Part shown: positions 52,417 through 63,481 of the stretch, piece after piece
Position numbering within the stretch: position 1 is the stretch's first letter
How the letters are laid out: every line of letters begins with the position of its first letter
Source: Chelativorans salis
GTDB taxonomy: Bacteria > Pseudomonadota > Alphaproteobacteria > Rhizobiales > Rhizobiaceae
Direction: 5' to 3'
Length of the DNA stretch: 64,000 nucleotides
Assembly (NCBI RefSeq): GCF_025336525.1
Contig: NZ_JAOCZP010000010.1
Coordinates: 62,001-126,000, forward strand
Notes under the pieces: model-generated
Seen by the model: only the letters and a program-made list of their open reading frames with translations
What the model was told of the DNA's origin: nothing
The model's database searches: none
Made by a program: the position numbers and the translations under genes

Positions 52417-53576
52417 GTGCGCCGGACGTCCTCGTCATCGGCGCCGGCATCACGGGTGCGGCGGCCGCCCTTGCGCTGGCCGAAGCGGGCGCGCGGGTGG
52501 AGATCGTCGACCGCTACGGACCGGCGGCTATGGCCTCAGGCTGGACCCTTGCCGGCGTTCGCCAGTCCGGCCGCCACGCCGCCGAGCTGCCGCTTGCGCG
52601 GGAGGCAGTGGCATTGTGGCCGGAGCTCGACCGCACGCTGGAGGCCGACACGGGCTATCGCCAGCACGGAAACTTGAGGCTTGCGCGCGATGCAGGGGAG
52701 GTCGAAACGCTGAAGGCGCTGGTGGCGGAGCAAAAGGCGGCGGGGCTCGATCTCGCCCTCTTGCCCGATCTTGCCGCCGTGCGCGAGGTGGCGCCGGCGC
52801 TGTCGTCTGCGGTGCTCGCGGCGTCATGGTGTCCGACCGACGGGCATGCCGATCCGGTGGCGACGGTTTTGGCCTTTCTCGACCGGGCTGAGCGGCTCGG
52901 CGCGCGCGTTTCCATGGGCGAGCGGATCCTGCGGCTCGAGGCGGAAGGCGGACGCGTGACTGAAGCTATCACCGACCGTCGCCGCATCGCCGCCGGCACG
53001 GTGCTCGCCGCGCCCGGCATCTTCGTCAACGCTATGCTGGAGCCACTCGGGCTTTCCATTCCCCTGCGCCGGCCGATGGTCACGGTGGTGCGGACCGCGC
53101 CCTGCGCACCGCTATTGCGGCCCGTCCTCGGCGTGGCCAATGCGGACATGGCGGCGCGGCAGGAGGTATCCGGACGGCTGCGGGTGACGAGCGGCGCCGA
53201 GGCGTGGGCGGGCGCTCTCTCCGAAACCGACAGGGGTCCGGTCGTCCGGCCGACGGCCCGCCAGGTGATGGATGGTATAGGCAGGGTGGCGGCGGTGCTG
53301 CCGGCACTCGCCGAGGCCGAGGTGGAGAGCGTGTGGGGCGGTGTGCTCGATCTAACGCCGGACGCGCTACCGGTGGTCGACCGGGCGCCGGGTTATGGCA
53401 ATCTGGTGGTGGCGGCGGGCTTCTCCGGCCATGGCTTCGGCATTGGCCCTGTTACCGGTCCGCTGGCCGCCGACCTGGCTTTGGGGCGCCGGCCGCGGCT
53501 GGCGCTGGAGGCTTTCCGCTTTGACCGCTTTTCGGGCAGCGCCCGGCCGGAAGCGGAGCTCACGCTGCATGGCTGA
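52413..53576 (+). CDS. FAD-dependent oxidoreductase (DAO family), second copy
   Basis: 387 aa, ATG overlapping the preceding stop. FAD motif VLVIGAGITGAAAALALAEA and C-terminal NLVVAAGFSGHGFGIGPVTG. Related to its neighbour but clearly diverged, so probably a distinct specificity or the second subunit of a complex. Confidence 0.9.
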   Translation: MSAPDVLVIGAGITGAAAALALAEAGARVEIVDRYGPAAMASGWTLAGVRQSGRHAAELPLAREAVALWPELDRTLEADTGYRQHGNLRLARDAGEVETLKALVAEQKAAGLDLALLPDLAAVREVAPALSSAVLAASWCPTDGHADPVATVLAFLDRAERLGARVSMGERILRLEAEGGRVTEAITDRRRIAAGTVLAAPGIFVNAMLEPLGLSIPLRRPMVTVVRTAPCAPLLRPVLGVANADMAARQEVSGRLRVTSGAEAWAGALSETDRGPVVRPTARQVMDGIGRVAAVLPALAEAEVESVWGGVLDLTPDALPVVDRAPGYGNLVVAAGFSGHGFGIGPVTGPLAADLALGRRPRLALEAFRFDRFSGSARPEAELTLHG

Positions 53577-53605
53577 GCTCATGGAGGGGCAGGGAAGGGG
53601 ATAGA

Positions 53606-54319
53606 ATGCTCGATCCGAAAGGCCGTGTCGTCATGATCTCCGGCGCCAGCCGCGGCATTGGCCGCGTCATCGCCGAGACCCTGCACGCCAAGGGCTATGC
53701 GGTGAGCGCCGGGGCGCGGGACGTGGCGGCGCTTGAGACGGCCCTTGCGCCCTTGGCCGGTGAGCAGCTTCTATGCGCACGCTACGAGGCGGCGGATCGG
53801 GAAAGCCATGCCGCCTGGCTTGCCGCGACACTTGCGAAGTTCGGCCGGCTCGACGCACTGGTCAACAATGCCGGCACCTCCAACACCTTCTCCATCGAGG
53901 AGGGGGAGGAGGCCGATCTCGACGCCTTGTGGACGATCAACGTCAAGGGTCCGCTCTTCCTCACCCGCATCTGCCTGCCGCATCTGAAGGCCGCGGGCAG
54001 CGGGCGCATCGTCAATGTCGCCTCGCTTTCGGGGAAGCGGGTGCGCAACGACAACATCGCCTACAACATGACGAAGCACGCGGTGATGGCGCTGACACAC
54101 GGCACACGCCGCATCGGCTGGAAGCACGGGGTGCGGGCGACTGCGCTTTGCCCGAGCTTTGTCGCCACCGATCTCACCGCCGGTGTCACCAAAGTAAGCC
54201 GCGAGGAGATGATAGAGCCTGGCGATCTCGCCGAGCTCGCCGCCACGGCGATTGCGCTTCCCAACAGCGCGGCGATTGCCGAAATGCTGGTCAACTGCCG
54301 GCTCGAGGATACGCTGTAA
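53606..54319 (+). CDS. Short-chain dehydrogenase/reductase
   Basis: 237 aa, ribosome site GGGAAGGGGA. NAD(P) motif MISGASRGIGRVIAETL, NNAGTSNT, catalytic Ser in NVASLSGKR and YNMTKHA (YxxxK). It is coded between the two oxidoreductases and the transporter and may reduce or oxidise a carbonyl intermediate of the same pathway. Confidence 0.92.
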   Translation: MLDPKGRVVMISGASRGIGRVIAETLHAKGYAVSAGARDVAALETALAPLAGEQLLCARYEAADRESHAAWLAATLAKFGRLDALVNNAGTSNTFSIEEGEEADLDALWTINVKGPLFLTRICLPHLKAAGSGRIVNVASLSGKRVRNDNIAYNMTKHAVMALTHGTRRIGWKHGVRATALCPSFVATDLTAGVTKVSREEMIEPGDLAELAATAIALPNSAAIAEMLVNCRLEDTL

Positions 54320-54366
54320 GGAGCATTCAACGACAAGTCGAACAACAAGGAAGAGAGGTGGAACCA

Positions 54367-55908
54367 ATGAGAAAAACGATCGGATTAACGCTCATAAGCT
54401 TGGCCATGGCAGGCAGCGCCCACGCAGCGGGTGAGACGCTGAATGTCGGCATGGCCAGTGCCGATGCCGGCAAGCTCGACCCGCATGTGGCGACGTCGAC
54501 GCCGGACAAGGGCCTTCTGCACTGGATGTTCAACGGCCTGGTGCGCATCAAGCCGGGCGAGGCGAACCCGGCCGATATCGAGCCCGACATCGCCGAAAGC
54601 TGGACCTCCTCCGAGGACGGGCTGACCTGGACATTCACGCTGCGCCAGGATGTCGATTGCCATGGCGATTACGGTCCTCTCGATGCCGAAGACGTCGTCT
54701 TCTCGCTCAACCGCGCGGCCGATCCCGACATCTCGGCCTTCGCCGACAGCTACGCGGCTTTTGAAAGCGTGGAGGCGACGGGCGACCATGAGGTGACCAT
54801 CACGCTGAAGAACTCGGTGCCGAGCCTGCTCGGCCTGCTGGTGCCCTATCACGGGGGCAACATCGTGTGCAAAGATGCCGTCGAGGCGCTTGGGTCCGAG
54901 TTCGAGCGAACGCCCATCGGCACCGGACCCTTCATGTTCGAAGAGTATCAGCCGCAGCAATATGTGAAGCTGGTGGCGAACCCGGAATATTTCCGCGGCG
55001 AGCCGCACATCAAGGAGATCTTCTACCGCTATATCCCCTCGGATTCCTCGCGCGACCTCGCCTTCCAGTCCGGCGAGATCGACATGATCTACGGCAAGCA
55101 GGATCAGACCTGGGTGGAGCGCATTTCCGAGGTTCCCGGCACCAAGGTGGCGGTGATGACGCCGGGCGAAATGTCGGTCATCCACCTCAACATGACGATG
55201 CCGCCCCTCGATGACGTGCGCGTGCGCCGCGCTGTCGCACATGCCATCGATCGCGACGCCCTGGTTGCGTTCAAGGGGCCGGACGTGACGCTGGCCGCCG
55301 TCTCGCCGGTGCCGGAAGGCAATCTCGGCTACACCGGGGGTGTGCCGACCTATGCGTTTTCGGTGGAGAAGGCGAAGGCCTTGCTGGCCGAGGCGGGCCA
55401 CCCCGACGGTGTAACCATCAAGGCCATACACACGACGCTGCCCGGCATGCTGACCACCATGGAGGCGGTGCAGGCGCTTCTGCGGGAGGCCGACATCAAC
55501 CTGGAGATCGAGACGGTGGAGCACGCCACCTTCCATGAACAGATCCGCAAGGATTTGAGCCAGGTGACCCACTATGCCGCTGCACGCTTCCCGGTCGCCG
55601 ACGTCTATCTGTCGCAGTTCTTCCACTCCGACGCCATCGTCGGCAAGCCGACGGCTGTCGCGAACTTCTCGCACTGCGATGTGGCCGACGAGGAGATCGC
55701 CGCCGCGCGCGTTGAGACGGACGACGAGAAGCAGCTCGAACTGTGGGCGGAGGCCCAGCGCAAGATCATGGACGAGGTGTGTGCGGTGCCGCTCGTCCAG
55801 AGCCTGCAGCTTTGGGCGTGGAAGGACACGCTCGATCTTGGCGTTGAGGTCAACGGCTCGCTCAACCTGAGCCCGCCGGTGACTGAAGCGGCACAGTTCA
55901 GCGAGTAG
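54367..55908 (+). CDS. ABC transporter periplasmic binding protein, family 5 (DppA/OppA type)
   Basis: Start at 54367 with signal peptide (MRKTIGLTLISLAMAGSAHA). 513 aa. Family pattern: LNVGMASADAGKLDPHV, ESWTSSEDGLTWTFTLRQDV, the AEDVVFSLNRAADP segment, IGTGPFMFEEYQPQQYV and VRRAVAHAIDRDALV. It binds a peptide, opine or related molecule for the 56213-59846 transporter. The long frame upstream of 54367 belongs to no gene. Confidence 0.92.
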   Translation: MRKTIGLTLISLAMAGSAHAAGETLNVGMASADAGKLDPHVATSTPDKGLLHWMFNGLVRIKPGEANPADIEPDIAESWTSSEDGLTWTFTLRQDVDCHGDYGPLDAEDVVFSLNRAADPDISAFADSYAAFESVEATGDHEVTITLKNSVPSLLGLLVPYHGGNIVCKDAVEALGSEFERTPIGTGPFMFEEYQPQQYVKLVANPEYFRGEPHIKEIFYRYIPSDSSRDLAFQSGEIDMIYGKQDQTWVERISEVPGTKVAVMTPGEMSVIHLNMTMPPLDDVRVRRAVAHAIDRDALVAFKGPDVTLAAVSPVPEGNLGYTGGVPTYAFSVEKAKALLAEAGHPDGVTIKAIHTTLPGMLTTMEAVQALLREADINLEIETVEHATFHEQIRKDLSQVTHYAAARFPVADVYLSQFFHSDAIVGKPTAVANFSHCDVADEEIAAARVETDDEKQLELWAEAQRKIMDEVCAVPLVQSLQLWAWKDTLDLGVEVNGSLNLSPPVTEAAQFSE

Positions 55909-55953
55909 AGGGCGCCCCTCCGGCACCCTTCGCGCTAGCGGATAGGGCGTTAG

Positions 55954-56100
55954 CCCCCACTCCGTCTCGCGCGTACCGCGCGATCCACCTTTCCGCCGCG
56001 AACGGGGGAGAGGAAACGCCGGCCGCGATGAAGGGTGCCCTTCCTTTCCCCCATCAAATGGGGAGAGGTGGCTTGGCCGAAGACCGAGACGGAGTGGGGG
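55954..56100. repeat. Rhizobial-type intergenic palindromic element
   Basis: CCCCCACTCCGTCTCG (55954-55969) and CGAGACGGAGTGGGGG (56085-56100) are perfect 16-bp inverted arms, with CCCCCATCAAATGGGGAGAGG inside. Elements of this type are scattered between genes in many Rhizobiales genomes. It fills the 300-base gap between the binding-protein and permease genes and could form an RNA hairpin that uncouples their expression. Confidence 0.7.
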
Positions 56101-56212
56101 GCAGCACCGGCATATCGGATAGTCTCTCCCTCCGAGGAGAAATCTTTCCGACGGAACAGGGGGACGCCTTGCAAGAAGACATGACAACGACAGGCCTCCA
56201 TCGGTACACGCC

Positions 56213-57154
56213 ATGACAGCATTCGTCCTCAAGCGGCTCGGCTTCGCCGTCATCACGCTTTTCGCGGTGTTGACCATCGTCTTCTTCATCGTGCGGGTTT
56301 TACCCGGCGACCCGGCCATGGCCATTCTCGGCGATCAGGCGAGCCAGGGGGCGCTCAACGCGCTGCGTGCGCGGCTCGGCCTCGATCAGCCGCTTTATGT
56401 GCAGTACTTCCAGTTCCTCGGCGGCGTCCTTGTCGGCGACTGGGGTGTCTCCATGGTTTCCGGCCGGCCGGTGATCCAGGAGATCCTGAAGGTGCTGCCG
56501 GCGACGCTGGAGCTTACCTTCGTGTCGCTTGTGCTGGGGGCCGCTGTCGGCATTCCGCTTGGTGTGTGGTCGGCGGTCAGGCGCAACAAGCTGCCCGACT
56601 ACATCACCCGCATAGCCTCGCTTCTGGGGCTGTCCTTTCCGGCCTTCGTCTCGGCGGTGCTGCTTCTGCTGGTCTTCGCCATCCAGCTGCGCTGGTTTCC
56701 CGTCATCAGCTCCGGGCAGGGCACGACGCTGTCCGATCGGCTGCGCGACCTGGCGCTGCCGGCGATCAACCTCGGGCTCATCATGGCCGCCTACATCACC
56801 CGCGTTTCCCGCTCGGCTATGCTGGAAGTGCTGAACCAGGACTATGTGCGGACCGCGCATGCCAAGGGGCTGGCCTTCGCCACCATCATCTGGCGTCACT
56901 GCCTTCGCAACGCGCTGATCCCGGTGGTGACGGTGGTGGGCCTTTATCTCGGCATCCTGATCGGCAATTCCGTGCTCACCGAGATCGTCTTCAACCGGCC
57001 GGGCCTGGGCAAGCTCATCATCGGCGCGCTCAACCAGCGCGACTACACCATGCTGCAGGGCATGATGGTGATCTACACGCTGATCGTCGTTTTGGTGAAC
57101 CTGATCACGGACCTGACCTATGGCCTGATCGACCCGAGGATCAAATACTCATGA
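56213..57154 (+). CDS. Dipeptide-type ABC transporter permease (DppB-like)
   Basis: 313 aa, six membrane segments. Starts MTAFVLKRLGFAVITLFAVL with the typical FFIVRVLPGDPA and LGLDQPLYVQYFQFL; the EAA loop reads DYVRTAHAKGLAFATIIWRH. Ends ...LIDPRIKYS. Its stop overlaps the next ATG. Confidence 0.93.
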   Translation: MTAFVLKRLGFAVITLFAVLTIVFFIVRVLPGDPAMAILGDQASQGALNALRARLGLDQPLYVQYFQFLGGVLVGDWGVSMVSGRPVIQEILKVLPATLELTFVSLVLGAAVGIPLGVWSAVRRNKLPDYITRIASLLGLSFPAFVSAVLLLLVFAIQLRWFPVISSGQGTTLSDRLRDLALPAINLGLIMAAYITRVSRSAMLEVLNQDYVRTAHAKGLAFATIIWRHCLRNALIPVVTVVGLYLGILIGNSVLTEIVFNRPGLGKLIIGALNQRDYTMLQGMMVIYTLIVVLVNLITDLTYGLIDPRIKYS

Positions 57155-58049
57155 CCAATGCTGCGACAGCGCCCCTCTCGCGCGCGGCCTATCTGCGCAG
57201 TGTCGCCGCCGCCATGGGTGGTGGAATCATCAAGGCCTTCAATGCCAACAAGACCTCCTGGGTCGGGCTCGGTGGGTTCCTCATCGTTGTGCTGCTTGCC
57301 GTCCTGGCCCCGGTGATCGCGCCTTACGACCCGCTCGACCAGAATATCCTGTTCCGCCTCAAGCCGCCGTCGGCGGAGCACTGGCTGGGCACGGACTTTT
57401 ATGGCCGCGACACGCTTTCGCGCATCCTGTGGGGCGCGCGCATCTCGCTTACCATCGGGCTGCTTGCCATCGGCTCGGCCATGGTGATCGGCACACTGAT
57501 CGGTATGGTGGCCGGCTATTTCGGCGGCCGCACTGACATCATCGTCATGCAGGTGATGGACGTGCTGCTTGCCTTCCCTTCGCTCATCCTCGGCCTGATC
57601 GTTGTTGCCATGATGGGGCCCTCCGTCGCCAATCTGGTGATCGCCATCGCGCTGACCGCCGTGCCGCCCTTCGCCCGCATCGCGCGGGCGCCGACCATCG
57701 CGGTGAAGAACCGCGAGTTCATCGAGGCGGGCCGGGCGCTCGGCTATTCGGACCTTCGGCTGATGTTCGGCCACATCCTGCCCAACATCGCGCCGGAGAT
57801 CCTCGTCATGGGCTCGCTGTGGCTGGCGACCGCGATCCGCGTGGAAGCCTCGCTCGCCTTCATCGGCCTCGGCGTCAGTCCGCCGACGGCCACCTGGGGC
57901 GGCATGATCCGCGAGGGGTTCGAGAACATCCTGGACAGTTTCTGGCTGGCGCTATTTCCGTCCCTCGCCATCCTCATCGTCGTCTTCGCGCTCAACCTTC
58001 TGGGTGACGGGCTGCGCGATGCCATCGACCCGCGGCTGAGGGGTGAGGA

Positions 58050-58053
<4 letters not shown>
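57151..58053 (+). CDS. Dipeptide-type ABC transporter permease (DppC-like)
   Basis: Start at 57151 ([20 protein letters not shown]), 300 aa. Motifs: [39 protein letters not shown], and the EAA loop [20 protein letters not shown]. Second half of the membrane channel. Stop overlaps the ATPase start. Confidence 0.93.
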
Positions 58054-59846
<1,793 letters not shown>

Positions 59847-59984
59847 GGGTGCCAGCGATCCTACCTGCAATCGGCACGACCATTGCTGGCGCATCCTATC
59901 GTTTCCGGTAAGCGGCACCTCGATCTGTTGTCCTGTGCGGCGAACTGGTTCACAAGGTTGGGAGTTTGAGGACGCGGGTATCGG

Positions 59985-60887
59985 ATGTTTGGCTTTCGCG
60001 ACGTCGAGATCGTACATGCGGTGGTTCGGGCGGGCGGTTTCCGTGCGGCGGCGCAAAGACTCGGCCTCGCGCAGTCGGCGATTTCCGCGCGCATTGCCGC
60101 ACTGGAAAAGCGGCTGGGTGTCAGGCTGTTCGACCGGGTGGGCCGCCAGGTTCGGCTGTCGCCTGCCGGGCGCCGTTTCCTCGAAGAGGCGGATCGTCTC
60201 GTGCATAGCCGCGATCGGATCGTCCAGGAGATCACGCAGACGAGCGGGCTTAATGGCACCGTGCGCATCGGTGTTGCCGAGACCATCGTCCATACGATCC
60301 TGACGGAAATGCTCAAACTGCTTCGGCGCGAACATGCCCATGTCCGTTTCGAGCTCTCCGTCGATACGTCCGAACAGCTTGCTCACAAGCTTGTGGAGGA
60401 TGAGATCGACGTTGCCATCCTGCTCAGGGACCTGCAACCGCGGGATGTGGTGGCCGCGCCGCTACGGCCCATCGAACTGGCCTGGTACGCTTCGGATCGC
60501 CTGCCAACGCCAGCCGCGCCTCTAACCCTGGCGGAACTGGCTGCCCACCCCATCGTCACGTTCCCCAAGGGGACGCCGCCTTACAAGCAGGTTGAGCGGC
60601 TCTTCGCCGGGTCCGTTGGCGATGCGCCAATTCTTCATGGCTCGGCGTCGCTCTCCACCGTGCTTCATCTCGTTGCGGACCAGTTCGGCATTGGCGTTCT
60701 GCCGTGTCGAATGGCGACGTCTCATCAGCTCGGCGCCGCTGATCACATACAACAACTGAAAGTGGAGCCCCGCGCAGCGCCGGAGGACCTGAATTTCGTG
60801 GTGGCGTACTTCCCCGAGCGCAATCGTGAGGCGGGTCGTATCATCAGCGAAGCGGCGTTAGAGGCCGATCAAATTGATCTTTTATAG
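59985..60887 (+). CDS. LysR-type transcriptional regulator
   Basis: 300 aa. Starts MFGFRDVEIVHAVVRAGGFR; HTH AAAQRLGLAQSAISARIAAL, EKRLGVRLFDRVGRQVRLSP. The effector domain follows. Its position directly ahead of the YcsI-type and TRAP genes, on the same strand, suggests it controls them. Confidence 0.92.
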   Translation: MFGFRDVEIVHAVVRAGGFRAAAQRLGLAQSAISARIAALEKRLGVRLFDRVGRQVRLSPAGRRFLEEADRLVHSRDRIVQEITQTSGLNGTVRIGVAETIVHTILTEMLKLLRREHAHVRFELSVDTSEQLAHKLVEDEIDVAILLRDLQPRDVVAAPLRPIELAWYASDRLPTPAAPLTLAELAAHPIVTFPKGTPPYKQVERLFAGSVGDAPILHGSASLSTVLHLVADQFGIGVLPCRMATSHQLGAADHIQQLKVEPRAAPEDLNFVVAYFPERNREAGRIISEAALEADQIDLL

Positions 60888-60974
60888 AGATCGATAACTC
60901 CACAAAATGATCAGTTGACAAGATCATTTAAGTTTGGAATCCCTTTTCAAGATAGTGGAAGGGGACAGAACGTT

Positions 60975-61838
60975 TTGGCGTCAACGCATTTCCAGCCGAT
61001 GGTCTCGAAGGCCGGCCAGCAGACATTCGGCTCGGCTTGCGCCTTGCGCCGGGCAGTTCGTGCGGGACTCATGCGGAGCGACACCGCTGGAAAGGCGCCC
61101 GGCTATCTGCAGGGCAACCTGGCCATCCTGCCGAAGGCTTTCGCGCCCGATTTCCTCCTCTTTTGCCATAAGAACCCGAAGCCGTGTCCCGTCATCGGCA
61201 TCGGCGAGGCCGGTTCGCCGGCGCTGCCCCAACTGGGCGATGACATCGACATAAGGATCGACGTGCCCGGCTACCGCGTATTTCGCGGCGGCAACGATTT
61301 CGAGAGCGCCGAAGACCTCAAGGAGATGTGGCGTGATGATCTCGTCACCTTCGTTCTCGGCTGCTCTTTCTCTTTCGAGGAGGCACTGGCATCGGCCGGG
61401 ATACCGGTGCGGCACATCGATGCCGGGCGCAACGCGCCGATGTACATGACGTCGATAGACACCGTTCCGGCGGGACCCTTCAAAGGCCCGCTGGTCGTCA
61501 GCATGCGTGCCTTCAAGCCTACCGATGCGATTCAGGCCGTTCTGCTTTCTGCGCGCCAGCGGCTGGCCCATGGCGCACCGGTTCACATCGGCGATCCCGC
61601 GCAGATCGGCATCGCCGATATCATGCGCCCCGATTTCGGGGACACACCCGTGATGGAGGAGGGCGATATCCCGGTTTTCTGGGCCTGTGGGGTCACACCG
61701 CAGATCGCCATACGCACCTGCGGTGCCGACCTCGCCATCACCCATGAGCCCGGCCACATGCTGGTGACCGACATTCCCGCCGAGGCGGCGGAGAACCGTC
61801 TTTCCGGCATCGGCGCGGCGCTCGCCATAAACAGATAA
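60975..61838 (+). CDS. YcsI / DUF1445-type protein (putative hydro-lyase)
   Basis: The family core is clear: RAVRAGLMRSDTAGKAPGYL, QGNLAILPKAFAPDFLLFCH, FVLGCSFSFEEALASAGIPV, HIDAGRNAPMYMTSIDTVPA, and the ending ITHEPGHMLVTDIPAE. Members are annotated as putative hydro-lyases; related proteins include mitochondrial D-glutamate cyclase. I prefer the TTG at 60975 (behind GGAAGGGGA) as start; the ATG at 60999 is an alternative. It lies upstream of a TRAP transporter, a recurrent pairing that suggests the imported acid is its substrate. Confidence 0.85.
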   Translation: MASTHFQPMVSKAGQQTFGSACALRRAVRAGLMRSDTAGKAPGYLQGNLAILPKAFAPDFLLFCHKNPKPCPVIGIGEAGSPALPQLGDDIDIRIDVPGYRVFRGGNDFESAEDLKEMWRDDLVTFVLGCSFSFEEALASAGIPVRHIDAGRNAPMYMTSIDTVPAGPFKGPLVVSMRAFKPTDAIQAVLLSARQRLAHGAPVHIGDPAQIGIADIMRPDFGDTPVMEEGDIPVFWACGVTPQIAIRTCGADLAITHEPGHMLVTDIPAEAAENRLSGIGAALAINR

Positions 61839-61861
61839 ACGAACCAACAGGGGAAAGAGCC

Positions 61862-62905
61862 ATGAACACCATTCGCAACGCACTTCTGGCCGGCACAGCG
61901 TTTTTGACCGGCGTAGCCGCTGCCAACGCGGAGGAACTTTCCGTCGTGGGAAGCTGGAGCAGCCTGCCGCTCTACAAGCAGTATGAGGCGCCGTTCTGGA
62001 CCGAGACGCTGCCGGAGGCCTCGGGAGGTGAGTTCGAGGTCAGCATGACGACCTTCGACCAGATGGGCATCGCCGGCGCCGATGTTTACCGCATGCTCGG
62101 CGATGGGGTATTCGACGTCGGGATGACGGTTGCCGACTATACGGTGGGGGACGCGCCGGAGCTGGAGGGTCTCGATGTGCCGCTGGTGGCGACGACCGCG
62201 GAAGAGGCGCGCAAGATGGTCGATGCGGCCCGGCCCATGGTCGAAGATATCATGGCCGAACGCTTTAACGCCAAGCTTCTGGCAATCGCCCCGTACCCGC
62301 CGCAGGTCGTGTTCTGCAAGCAGCCTGTCTCTTCACTCGCGGACTTGAAGGGCAAGAAGATCCGAGGCTCCGGCCGCATGACCACGAAGCTTCTTGAAGC
62401 GCTTGGCGCAGAAGGCATCAATGTCGGTTTCTCGGAGGTTCCGGGGGCGCTCGAGCGTGGCGTGGTTGACTGCGCGGTGACCGGTGCGGGCTCCGGCTAC
62501 AGCGCGGGCTGGTGGGAGGTTTCGTCCCACCTGATGACCCTCCCGCTCGGCGGCTGGGACCCGGTGGTCACGGCCATCAACCTCGACAAGTGGGAAGCGC
62601 TTTCCGACGAGCAGAAGGAATTGCTTGTAAGTGAGATCAAGAGCCAGTTCGAGGCTCCGGCCTGGGAGGCCGCCTCCGGCGCGCTCGCCACGGACGTTGC
62701 CTGCCTAACCGGCAACGGCGACTGCCCGGCTGGAGAGCCGGCCGACATGACGCTCGTCGAGCCGACGGAGGCCGATGCCGAAGCCGCGCGGGCGATCCTG
62801 GAGGAAACGGTTCTCCCCGAATGGGCCGACCGCGCCGGGGCCGACTGGGCGAAGCGTTGGAATGAGAGCGTCGGAGAGACCGTAGGTGTGCAAATCCCGC
62901 TCTGA
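61862..62905 (+). CDS. TRAP transporter periplasmic binding protein (DctP type)
   Basis: 347 aa, signal peptide MNTIRNALLAGTAFLTGVAA. Pattern: GSWSSLPLYKQYEAPFWTET, ADVYRMLGDGVFDVGMTVAD, LADLKGKKIRGSGRMTTKLL (with the Arg that binds the carboxylate) and ALERGVVDCAVTGAGSGYSA. Binds an organic acid. Confidence 0.9.
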   Translation: MNTIRNALLAGTAFLTGVAAANAEELSVVGSWSSLPLYKQYEAPFWTETLPEASGGEFEVSMTTFDQMGIAGADVYRMLGDGVFDVGMTVADYTVGDAPELEGLDVPLVATTAEEARKMVDAARPMVEDIMAERFNAKLLAIAPYPPQVVFCKQPVSSLADLKGKKIRGSGRMTTKLLEALGAEGINVGFSEVPGALERGVVDCAVTGAGSGYSAGWWEVSSHLMTLPLGGWDPVVTAINLDKWEALSDEQKELLVSEIKSQFEAPAWEAASGALATDVACLTGNGDCPAGEPADMTLVEPTEADAEAARAILEETVLPEWADRAGADWAKRWNESVGETVGVQIPL

Positions 62906-62935
62906 TGTGTCGAACCTGGGGTCGGAGGGCGAGAT

Positions 62936-63478
62936 ATGTTTGAGAGAATCGTCGACGCCCTCCGGCGTTTGAACCGGCTGATAGCGCTGATCGTGGGCGT
63001 CGTACTGGCGCTCACGGTGCTCTTCATACTCGCGGACATCACCTTGCGGCAGTTCGGCCGCTCTTTCGGCGGCTCGGACGAGATATCCGGCTATGTGATG
63101 GCGGTCGTCGCAAGCTGGGGGCTTCCCTTCGCGCTTCTCGAGCTTGCCCATGTGCGCATCGACCTCTTACGCCTGCGCCTGGCGACGACCGGCCGCAGCG
63201 TTCTCGACATACTGGCGATCTCCACCACGGCCGCCGTCACGTCGGTGGTTGCCTGGCAGGCCTGGCCGGTGCTCGAGAAGACGCTCGACCGTGGCTCGCG
63301 CGCCAACACGCCTCTCGAAACGCCGCTGTGGATTCCCCAGGCGATCTGGTTCTCCGGATGGGTGTGGTTCGCGCTCGTGTCGACGATCCTGCTTTTCTGC
63401 GCCATTGGCCTGCTCGCCCGGCGCCGGATGGCATCATTCGAACGCTCCTTCGGCACCGCGGCGGAAGTGGAGGCTTGA
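62936..63478 (+). CDS. TRAP transporter small membrane subunit (DctQ type)
   Basis: 180 aa, four membrane helices (LIALIVGVVLALTVLFILAD; ISGYVMAVVASWGLPFALLE; LDILAISTTAAVTSVVAWQA; WFALVSTILLFCAIGLLARR) and the early DITLRQFGRSFGGSDEISGY motif of DctQ. Confidence 0.9.
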   Translation: MFERIVDALRRLNRLIALIVGVVLALTVLFILADITLRQFGRSFGGSDEISGYVMAVVASWGLPFALLELAHVRIDLLRLRLATTGRSVLDILAISTTAAVTSVVAWQAWPVLEKTLDRGSRANTPLETPLWIPQAIWFSGWVWFALVSTILLFCAIGLLARRRMASFERSFGTAAEVEA

Positions 63479-63481
63479 GCC

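Noticed and set aside
54385-56325. 646-codon open frame on the minus strand
   Set aside because: Antisense of the binding-protein gene at 54367; His/Arg-rich without any fold signature.
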